A DNA stretch of 64,000 nucleotides, taken from Distichodus sexfasciatus (lineage: Eukaryota > Chordata > Actinopteri > Characiformes > Distichodontidae). The stretch spans positions 3,584,544-3,648,543 of the forward strand of contig JAVGVS010000019.1 of assembly GCA_032718565.1 (NCBI GenBank), read 5' to 3'. Shown here in pieces: positions 26,033-38,000 of this stretch. Position 1 is the stretch's first letter. Each line of letters opens with the position of its first letter. The notes below the pieces were generated by a model. It worked only from the letters and a program-made list of their open reading frames with translations, ran no database searches and was not told where the DNA came from. The position numbers were made by a program, and so were the translations under genes.

Positions 26033-29000
26033 TTTGTGGTATATATCAAAATGGGATGTATACATGGTTAAAATGTTCTGTGCCTACAAAACTACATCAT
26101 ATTGCCAAAAGTATTGAGACACCCCTTCAGTTTGGTGGAAATGGATTATGGTGTGGGGTTTATTTTCATGGCATGGGCTTGGCCCCTTAGTTCCAGTGAA
26201 ATGAACTCTTAATGCTTCTTTTGTAGATTTCGTAGAGATTTCGTACTATTTCAAGCTCCCAACTTTGTAGGAACAGTTTGGGGATGACTCCCTTCATGTT
26301 CCAACCTGACTGCACGCCAATGCACAAAGCACGCTCTATAAAGACATGGATGAGGGATGAATTAGAGCGGAGACTGCGAGTCGGGCCTTCTCGTCCAACA
26401 TCAGTGGCTGACCTCGCAAATGTTCTTCTGGAGGAATGGTGAAAAATTCCCATAAACACACTCCTAAACCTTGTGGACAGCCTTCCCAGAAGAGTCGAAG
26501 CTGTTTTAACTGCAAAGAGTTGGGCCAACTCCATATTAAAGCCTACGGATTACGAATGGGACCTCATTAAAGTTCATATGTGGGTAAAGACAGGTGTCGC
26601 CAATACTTTTGGCAATGTAATGTATACTCTTAAGAAAACCTGGTGCTTTATTAGTGTTCTGGAGAAACTTTTTATGATGTAGAACCTTTTTAAAGCTGTT
26701 TAAGGTTCTTAGGGGAACTGAATGCAAAAAATGAGTTCTTTAAGTAACACCTTATATCATTTTTAATGATTTATTAACACTTTATGTTCAAGTATGACCT
26801 TAATGACCACTGACCCTATGCTTAACCTACTGATTTATTTGTGGCTGTGTGTAGAAATTGTTGTTATGGTGTGATTTTTAATTGTAACATATGATATCTG
26901 CCACTGGCTTTTAGAGAGATCAGTTATTGCAATTTATATAAACACTATAAAAAAACTACATTTGAACAAATTATTACATATTGCATACAATGAACATGTT
27001 TTTATTAAAATTCTTTATGATCACCTCATGATAAAGGGTTCTGCAAAGAACCAATGGGTAACAGTGTCTTTGTAGAACCAAAGAAGGCTTCACTATGGCA
27101 TCAGTGTGAAGATACATTTTTAGTGTTAATATTTTTAAGAGTGTATGTGTTAATAGTAAAATTTGAAAACCCAAAACGACAGCATCGTAAATTTGTATAT
27201 GTGCACTAATGTTGAATTTATAACGGTCACACAGCTGTCCTGCATGTAGGTACCGGACCTCTGGGGGTCCCTCTTTAGTCTTTTTTAGTTTGATTTGATT
27301 AGTGATTTGTTCTATCCTGGTCGACTTGTGTTTTGCTTTATTTTTGACTCTCGTTAGGATTCCTGTTTAAATGTGTCTCTGCTTATATTCATATACAGAG
27401 GTATAAAGAACATATATGTAGTATTAACTGTGCCCCGAATCAGGCCTTGAAATAAAATGTGCAATAAAATGTACAGATAATTTCCATTTTAAAAAGGGAA
27501 ACTTAACAAATCTATTAAAAAAATGTTCCATATAAACATTACATTACAAGTGGAAATTATGAAATACGCTCATACACGTGTTTACTTACTTGTCCTCTTG
27601 AGCCTTGTTGAGAAAGTTGGCGACCACTGCCTTTATCACCATGACAATAGTAATCAAACCAATGACCCCTCCAACCACAGAGACAATAATGATAGTCAAT
27701 GTGTTATCCACTACCTGCACTGGTGGCAGAGAACAAGAGAAATAATACGTCAAATCCTAATTTTCAGTGGATTTCGTTAAACAGTTCTTTGCTTTAATTC
27801 AGTGGAAGCAACATTAGTATATTTGGCTGTAAATATCATTTGATAGTCATATCACAAGAGTTGAGAAAGAGTTCTTACACTTTTCCACTACTCTGAGTTT
27901 GAGAACAGCACTGTGATTCCGGTTTTTCTCTACAGGGTTGCGGGCAAAGCAGGTGTACTCGCCCTCGTCCTCAAATGTGACGTTCCACAGCAGAACGGAG
28001 ATGTTGCTTTCCTTACTGTTGCCCATGTACTCCAGTCGATCGTGGGTTATCTGCACATGTGGCTCCACACCCTCGGTTCGGATCACTCCCTCACAAATCT
28101 GCAAAAGTTACATAATGATTATATGCTCGAGTTTTCTCCAAAATTATTTTTCATAAACACGTAGCATGGTATTATAATTATTGTACTGAATATTTATTAT
28201 TCAATGTAAATGAAGGAATGGAGCCAAAATAGTACTATTGGAGTTTTTAAAAAGTATAAATAAACTGTGAATCTGCAGTGACATAATGAAAATTACAATA
28301 TTAATATTTTATCATATGCTCTTGTTAAAGAACTGTCAACTGTCACAGCTTCCCCTGTACTTTACCCCAGTTGGCCAGCGGAGGGCACCCCTGTCCTGTT
28401 TTATCTGTCTTGTTTGGTATGTCTGTCATTTCCATCTGTCCTTCCACCTGTGTATCGTGATTGGTTAGTCTGATTATCTGTTACACCCGTGTTAGCTTAG
28501 CTCTTTGTTCCCCTGCTCGGGGGTGCATTTCCCAAAAGCCAAGTCGCTACCGTATTGCTATCTACAGTATGTTAGCAACACTATGATAGTTACTAATGTT
28601 CACTATGTTAGCTGCTGTGACAGCAACTATGCTTTTGGGAAACGCACCCCTGTTTACTTCATTGGTGCAGGATATTCACTTTGATTTGCTTCCTGTTTAG
28701 TTCCCACCTCCGTTTAACTCACTTCAGTTAATCTGTTTGATTATTCAGTATCTTGTTTGGCTTAATCATTTAGCTTATTGTTTGCATCCGTTTTTGGTTA
28801 ATTAGCTCCCAATTTAGGCATGTCTCTCTCTTTTGTGTCTGTCGGTCCACCGTTGTGTTATACCCCATTGTCGCGCTCTGTGTTGGTCTGAATAAAGGAG
28901 ATAATTTCAGTTGTTGTTGTGGCAATTGTCCCCATTTTATTTTTGCCCATTTTTAATAAAGTGGACATTTTGCACGGTGCCTTCGTTCCCTTTTCTACAC

Positions 29001-32000
29001 CAGCTGGCATGCTGACATCAACGCGTGACATTTGGCTTTGTTGCAAAAATAAATGCCATTTATTGATAGATTTTTGAATTCTGACATTTAATTTTCACTT
29101 TTATCCAGAGTCACTTCAGCATTTTTAGTATCTCCTGGGAGCAACTGAGATTAAGTACTTTTGCGAGGATAGAGAACTGCTTTTGTATTGTTTTGCTTAA
29201 TTTTTTTAGCCTCTCCCAAGCATTCTTATTGATGTATATGAATATTTAGGCAAAGTTTCTTGGTTTTATTCACTAATGTACTGGACCTAGTGTTGTTGTC
29301 TTGTGTATGCAGATGCCCACCATAGCCCATTTAAACTATCTCCCAGTCTTTCTTCCATTTATGTAGGTCAATCTTATGAACTTGGATAATAATAAAACAA
29401 CTTAATAATGAACATAAAAGCTTTCTTTTAGGTACTGCGTTATCTGTTGCTGGCGGTTTCTTATCTACCAGCCAAGACTTATTCACCACATATGGTCAAA
29501 ATTTGGAGAAATGCAGGGAGAGAGATCAATCAGACAGTGTTGGGTGTCTGTTCAAATAATAAGACAATGAAAAGCAATAATACACCCACTTATGATGCAC
29601 TGCATGCCAGCAAAATGAGATATTTTAAGGTGTGTTTTTAGAACAAGAGTCATTACTCATTTGTTCTTGGCTATGGATTTATTCACTCCTTATGTCATGC
29701 CTTAGTAAAGTTTTAATTTCTCTCAAATTCCGTGCCTGTAGCTGAAATTTGGATTGATAGATTCAGTATGAAATGTGAGATAAAACATGTGAGGGTGGCT
29801 TTAAACAAATGATCTGAATGCGATGAAGCGTTCACCTTTTCCATTGTGCCGTTGTTGTTGAACTGCCAGTTGAAGTAGAGATTCTTGATGCCGATGCAGC
29901 TACTGTATGTACAGGGTAAGAGTACAGAGCTGCCATTCATCACCTCGACATAGTGAACCTTCCCCACTGACACCTCCAACGCCTGGGCATACCAGACCGC
30001 TGAGAGAGACAGAGAGAGAGAGACAGAGAGAGAGATAGAGAGAGAGAGCAACAAATCATTATTACTAATTAAGTCATTTTCAGGTCACTTAAGATCAAAA
30101 CATTTTTATTAGCATTATCCACAGGTATTGTCTAGACTAGACAATTAGACTAGTGCTAATTTCAGTAATTGGCGGCTTTAAACAATTGATAATCATGTGT
30201 CAGATGCAATTAGACATTTTTATTTATTTGAATTTCTCAACAGGATAACCACATATAACACAGCTTTTGAATAAGAATCAAGCATCAAATATACAGTATA
30301 ATAACATAAAACGAGATAACATAGGAGTGCAGTGTGCCATCTAGTGGACAAATGACACTAACACTCATAACAAATTCAAATTTACTTAAATAGCACTCTT
30401 AACAACAGTTATTGTCACAAAGCACTTTACATATAACTGGCCTAAACCCCCAACAAGCAAGCCTGAGGAGACAGTGGCAAGGAAAAACTCCCTCCAATAC
30501 CTTGAGAAGAACCTTGAGAGGAACATTTAATACACAGTAAGCATGTTGAACATGGTTGAAAGAACCATTTTTATAAATTGTTGTTTGTTTTTTTATCACC
30601 AAGACCAATCAATCACCAATGCTCCGGTTTCCTCCCACAACCCAGACACATGCAATACATGTTAACTGGTGAATCTAAATTGGCCCGGCAACCTTCCGAT
30701 CAGGGGCGAACGCCCTAACTGTTACACTACCAACTTTCTAAAAGTTTTTATTATACAATACAAACAGTAGAGAAGGATAATTAGAGTAGTGACCTGCCCT
30801 CATGACACGATCTGTCACTACGCACTGTTGTATCTACACAGATTGAACAGCTGCGCAGTCAAATGACTGTCATTCTTACAAGAGCTTCATGGCTGCCAGT
30901 GCTGTTTGTGTATGAGAGTGTCAGAGAGGTGCAGACAAGTCCTGTCCCGTAGGCTGACCGTCAAACACACACACAAAACAAGAGGCTCCACATTGGTAGG
31001 AGTGTTCATAAGGCAGGAGAACACACAAAAAAGAGGGAACGAGGCAGTAACGAAGGGATTGAGGGAGTTAGGGAGGGAGTTTAATGGAGGAAGGGTGTAA
31101 ACTGATGAAGGGAGGCAGAGTCATTCTTTCACTCTGGTATTCTCACCATGTGGTTTAGTGTGTGGCCTGAGAGGAACATGCACACTGGCTATTTTTAAAC
31201 CCTGTTGCCCATCTCAATTTTTCATTCCTTGGAAATGATTTGTGTGTGTGAGAGTATATGTGTGTGTGTGTGTGGAAGGCCTTGGCACTGTGTCAAAAGT
31301 CCGCTGGTAAACACAGAAGAGTCAATAAATGTAATGGACGCAGGCTTCGGGAACTTGGGCTGTTGGGATCATTTCAGTCTGTGGTTAAAAGCAGAGATGT
31401 TCAAAACTGTCATTAGACATTTACAGAATTTAGGAGACGTTCTTATCCAGAGCAACTAACATTTTCCTAATTTCAGGGCAGTCTCCATGGAGCAACTTGG
31501 GGTTAAAGGTCTTGCTCAGGGAACCAATGATGGTAGTGCTGGAGGTAGAATTTGAACACACAACCTCTTCTTCAGAGACTAGACCACTACCAGGGCACTG
31601 CTCCCATGGTACTGCCCACTTCTCCTTCACGGATGGGTCAAATCCAGAGGTCACATTTCGTTGCGGTGCACTGCTTGAGTTGTGTGATGTTTGACAAGCC
31701 TATTAATCAATCCTGCATCAGCAGTAAATAAACTTATTTACTTCAACCACAGATACCAGTTGTGAATCACTTTAAATGACAAAGTTGTAGACAAAAATGT
31801 GAGATATAAACTTTTAGGGCAAACTCCTTACAAACCTAACGTGATCTTTTCACATGACTTTCAAGTTGACATTCACAGACTTGAAAGAGTCAAGGAAAAT
31901 ATAGCAATGTGGAGACAGCATGTTCATTTTTAAGTTGTCGAGTTCTAGGCCCAAGCTCCAAGGTCACTGGTCTGCCTCCTTACTGGCTATTGATTCCCTC

Positions 32001-35000
32001 CAGCTCTCTAGCAGAGATGGATGGCTGGCCACCATTACAGTACACTTATTCATCAGTGAGAGCACTTCAGACCAGAGAGATCTCATTTCAGGGTCTGTCA
32101 TCACCTTGGCATGCAAACGTGCGCGGTCTGTCAAATGTACTATTTGTCTTAATTTCTTAACAAGAACGCTTTTTTTGCATTAAATTAAGCTCTGCAATTT
32201 ATTCCCTCTCCCAGGAGACAGGAGATCTAGGCCCGAGATGGTTGACTGAAGTCTGTAATGAGTAAACATACACTACCAGTCAGAAGTTTGGACACACCTT
32301 CCCATTCAATGTTTTTTCTTTATTTTCATTACCATTTACATTGTAGATTCTCACTAAAGGCATCAAAACTATGAATGAACTGTGTAAGGGCTATTTGACC
32401 AAGAAGGAGAGTGATGGAGTGCTGCACCAGATGGCCTGGCCTCCATGGTCACCTGACCAAACCCAGTTGAGATGGTTTGGGATGAGATGGACCGCAGAGT
32501 GAAGGCAAAAGGGCCAACAAGTGCTCAGCATCTCTGGGAACTCCTTCAAGACTGTTGGAAAACCATTTCAGGTGACTACCTCATGAAGCTCATCGAGAGA
32601 ATGTCAAGAGTGTGCAAAGCAGTGATCAAAGCAAAGGGTGGTTATTTTCAAGAATCTAAGATATAAAACATGTTTTGGGTTATTTCACACTTTTGTTTAC
32701 TACATAATTTCATATGTGTTCATTCATAGTGCCTTCAGTGAGAATCTACAACGTCATGATACAAATAGTCATGATAATAAAGAATAAAACATTGACAAAC
32801 TTTTGACTGGTAGTGTATACACTGCCCAACTGTATGTGTAAGATTTTAAATTTAAAAGCAGAAACTTTCTTGTAAACCATAAATCTTAATCTGTCCTAAA
32901 TCCAGCATCATCCAGTCTGAAGAAATTCTTCAAAACCACAAAAAATCTCAGTTCGCAAGGACTTTATGTGCTTGTTAACCCAAATATTTCTGAAAAATTA
33001 ATCAGACGCCAAGCTTAACAGCTAGACTTTAATCAAAGATAAATCTTAATAGTGTGCCAAAGCCTGCAGGAGTGCTGGGAGCTTTGTAAGAAAAAGTTCT
33101 TATGCAATTTTCATTCTTCTCTTCCATGATAAAGAGCCAACCTTTTGTGATAGGAACATTCAATGCAGAATATTAATGAACTCACTCATGGAAGTCAGCC
33201 CAAGAGCCTTTAGAACATTCAGATTAGTGGAAGTATTCTGTAATTGATTTAATTGACAGCCGGTGCACAGGGATTAAAATAGGGCTAATCTAAATACTAG
33301 CTCAGGACTTTCTAGAACCGACAGGGCACTTGTGAACTCCGACCTTGAGCTTATAAAGTAATACAAATGTTTAACAGTTTCTTAATAAAATTTCCAGTTT
33401 CTCAGTAAAAATTTCCCAGTGTATACTACACCATTATTGCTTCAACTCATGTAAAATCACATATTAGATGCTAATAATTCTCACAATAATATATTTTTCT
33501 TTTAATTCACTTCAGAAAATGATATTGCTTTTAGCTTCAGCCCAGAAAAAAAATCGTAACAGATGTAATTCAGCTGAATTTATGATGCACCATAAAGCTA
33601 TTCTGACCTATCTGAGCCATAGTGATAATAGTGAGGTATTACACTCATTCATTTGTATCTACATTAGTGGGTGGTGGTCTAATGGTCATGACACTCACCT
33701 CTGGACCAAAGGGTTGTGGGTTCAAATCCTACCTCTGGCACTACCATCATTCACTGAGCAAGATCCTTAACCCCAAATTGCTCCACGGAGATGTTGCTCT
33801 GGATAAGAGCCCTTGCTAAATGGCGTAAATGTAGATATACATTAGAACGTATAGATCAAGCTCCCCTTCATATACTGTACCACTGTGTAACCCCCGTGTT
33901 GGGAGTAACGTGTAACAAAAGCAGCACAATTACAGTAATGTATAACTTTTTGCTGTGACACAGTAGCGTAAAGCATTACTAATACGTTTTCAATAATATA
34001 CTCATTATATGCTGTATTTCAGTAATGCATGTCACAAAACACTTTTAACCCGAAATTTTGGTGCCGTTTGGTTTTATTTAAAGACCGTTGGCACAAGAGC
34101 AAAATTTGGCGAGTAAGAGTTACACTACACCACATCGCCCTCCATTGGATGTAGAATGAACTGCAGTAAACTACATTTTAGCATGTTAGAATGCCATGTT
34201 TTGTGAAAGTAACTCAAATGTAAGGCAGGAGTCATGTAACATATTACAATTTAGCGACAAGCATCTTTTAGTATGACCGTACAAAGTTTACAATTTATTT
34301 TCCTTACTATTGTTATTATTAGAAATCATAATTTCACAGTGAAACATATACAGTTTTTGCAGGCCAGTAGAGTCATTCATTTGCAATATTTGTTTACTCA
34401 TTTCTAGCTTCAAAATATGAGCTGTCTGATACAGTGGCATATTATATGAAATTGATTATTTCACTTTTCTTGCTTTTAATAATGTTAGCGCTTCATTTTG
34501 AACTCCAAAAGTCTGTGTGATATTCTACGGGCTCATATTAACAGCCTTGCTGTAGTCGTCCTTACACAGTCCGGAGCCCTGCAGTGTTTTGGGAGAATCT
34601 CAGGAGGGAACACGGGAAGCTGTGTGTATTTGCGTGTCTGAATGTGCGACTGCATGTGGGCACAAACTCGAAATGATTGTCTCGAAGGAACGGTGGAGGC
34701 TAATCAGAAAGCACGCATAATTAAAGGCCGGCCTCCTTCTTCTAAAGCCCGTTTCTCCAGCACGTTCCACCTTTCTGTGTGACTCCAACAAGGGAAAGCT
34801 TTTTCACTTCCATTGTACTTATGTTACCGAATAACGCAACTCAATTATAAAATCGCTGGATTTCATTATTTAATGGACGAAGCATTTTAATTAAACTCCA
34901 GCCTCACCTTAGCTGTACCCGCCGCTCCACCCTTGTTGGGCAGTAAATTCTTCGCGGTCCATGTTATTTATTGCCTTTGTCAGGCAGCAGTTGGCCCAAC

Positions 35001-38000
35001 TGCCCTTGGGGTGCTGTTTTATTTATAAAGAGCATTGTGACTCTATGTCCATGGTGCACCGTGTGCAAATTGTAACACACTGTACAATGCCACCCACCTC
35101 AGGGGCACGCAAGTGGCAAAGCAGACAACACTACTGCTGGTTAAGATGCCAACCTACAGCTTTGCTCTCCAGCACCTTTAAGAAAGATAAATGCTTTGTA
35201 AATGCTGGAGTCGCATTTGTAAAAACACACTTTTTTGAGGCGTGAAATGTGGCTGTGGAAAGGTCCTGCCAGTGTGTCCATCATCAACGTAACCAATGAC
35301 CTGGACCTGGCTGAGATAAGCCAATGATGATAATTAGACAATCTTATTAACGAAAACCATCAAGGGTATTCTAAGTCGAACGCAGGTTGTGTTAGTCTGA
35401 GCAGCTCTTAGCAAAAGAATCAGAATCGCAACGTTAACTTAGTCGGTTAGATATTTTACATTCGGTACCGTTTCTAATTAGCAACAGTCAGAAATCTTCA
35501 TCTGTTCCTGTGCTAACTTGCTAACATGAGGGCCTTAAATTTGGTAACCTCTTTCATTTGGGCCTGTGTCAACCCAACATGATTTTTGCCCTGGCAGCAC
35601 CTTTTTTTAATACCAATCCCATGAGCTTCAGTGTTCAGAGTGCTAAAAGCCTTAAGCGGAAAAAAAAGCGCTTCAAGTTGAAATCCGTTCAACTTTTAGA
35701 ACAGCGCTAGGCTCGTCAATGTTACTGTGTATCTTTATGCCCAAAATGCAGCTGATACAATCAAAATTTCAGTTTTACAGTCATACATAGTACTTGTACA
35801 ATACTGTGGTGCAAACAGTGGCATGGCAGTTCACTCTGTAGGTAGAAAACCGCACAACGACAAAACTGTTATTAACATCAATACCAGTGTATTGCAATTA
35901 ATATGTTTTCAATTCCTTATCATTCCACACACACCTTTCTGTGTTTGTACTCCTTCCCATTCCACTGCGTCTGCTCCTTCATGCTTTGCCACCGCCTCTC
36001 CTGTAGTGTTCACTGCATCATGCTGATCTCAGCTCTGCTCTGCACAGGCGAATGGAGCAGGAAGGACTGCTGGGCTATTGCTTACAGTAATGCGTGTGCG
36101 CTTTTCTCTTAATGCACAAACTGCCGAGCTCTCGTGCAGAAAGCGATTGTGCTGACTTGCTTCAGCAGCTCTGCCCCGTACGTTGATTCTGCTGTTTAAA
36201 AATTTATAACCTGCAATGTAAGGCATTTGAAGTTTAACGTTTTAGGAAACGTTATTGAATGGGATGCACTAAAAAGAGATTAGAGGTTATGATGCTGCTA
36301 CAATAAATGATTCTTTGGGGATTCCCAGACCACTCCAATGAAGTCATTTATTCAGTTATTCAGTCATATCCTATAACATTCCTTTAAGCAAACCAGTAAA
36401 GTGGAAACGCATGGATATATTAATATATTATTGATGCATTTTGGAAAGACATGAACACCTACATAATAAGACAAATTTTATGATGGAAAACTTTAAGCTT
36501 TTTAGAGATGAGGACTTCCAAATATAGAACTGAAGACACCTATTACACTTTAACAAGACCAGAGCTTTAGATTCCCATGCATCACACTTGAGCCTGAAGG
36601 ATTAATCATGTTACTGATATTATCTGGCTTATATAAGTTAAATGCTGATTAATCAGTAACTGTTTTTAACGGGGGCGGCACGGTGGCACAGTGGTTAGCG
36701 CTGCCGCCTCACAGGGAGAAGGTCCTGAGTTCAAACCCCGGGGTCAACCGTAGGGCCTTTCCGTGTGGAGTTTGCATGCTGTCCCCATGTTTGCGAGGGT
36801 TTCCTTCGGGTGCTCCGGTTTCCTCCCACAGTCCAAAGGCATGCAATATAGGTTAATTGGCAAATCTAAAAGGTGTGAATGTGTGTGTGATTGTAACAGT
36901 GTGCGTGCTCTGCAGTGTGTTGGTGCCTGCCCAGGGTTGTTCCCCCGCCTTGTGCCCGTAACTTCCCAGGATAGGCTCCGGTCCCCCTGCGACCCCTGTT
37001 GGGATTAAGCGGTTCGAATAATGAATGAATGAATGAATGAATGAATAAATGAATGAAAAATATATGTGACCCGATCTGCCGTAATGAGTCGGAAGTCGGC
37101 GTTCTATTTATTTAGATACAGGCCGATTATGTTAAAAAACATCAAAAATATCGATTCTTCTTTTTTGGTCTTATATGAAAGAAAAGGTCTTCAAAATTAA
37201 TCTGCTCTCCGAAAAGGAAAAAACGATATTTTTGAAGTTTTTCAACATAATTGGCCCGTGTCTAAATAATTAGAACACGACGTCCGCTCATTACGGCAGA
37301 TCGGGTCACATTTCATTTTCTTCATTTTAGTGAAGCTTTAAAGATCAATATTGGTATCAGTCTTAAAAATCTTATATCAGTCTGCCTCTACACAACACCC
37401 TCTGGAATACTGAGAAAAAGACAATATGTTACTTTGTAATTTTTCGTCCAATTCTCTAGAGAAAAGGCCTAATTAAGGAAAGCCATTACACAACTCATTC
37501 CACCCCTTGAAGACCCTCATACCCACTCCCCCTTTGTACTTTATTCAGGTCATCCATTTACTTTCATCTACCATATCTCATTATCTCAGTCACCAGCTAG
37601 CAGTTCCCAAGATGGTCACAAGGCTTACTTTTGAGGGTAACGGGGGCTGAATAGTTTTATCGGACCTACTTATGAGGTATTGACTGAGAGAACTGATGCA
37701 TGAATTCCTACAAGGACTATATAGTAATTTTGTCAGAGGCTAATTAGCAGTTAGCATTGCGGTGTGCCGGTGTAGGGAACACCAAATTCAAGCAGCGCTA
37801 TAGACCAAGAGAACACTACAGTCAAGGTCTATAGTACCTCTTTTCCACTACACTGGTGCTGGTGCCAGGTGCCGGTTCTGGTGCTCGGCCAGTGCTGAAC
37901 TGAGAACCACCCGAGAACCGACCCGCATTTACACTGACCAGAGAGCTCAGCGGGAGCCGCGTGATAATATGTCACAGGTCACACTCACTAAACAAACGGT

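Noticed and set aside
33664..33740. tRNA gene (A and B boxes present)
   Set aside because: It continues into a SINE body and L2-like tail, the anticodon arm is not convincing, and related copies occur elsewhere in the window.
36671..36740. tRNA gene
   Set aside because: It is the head of an interspersed SINE with seven copies or fragments in this window.
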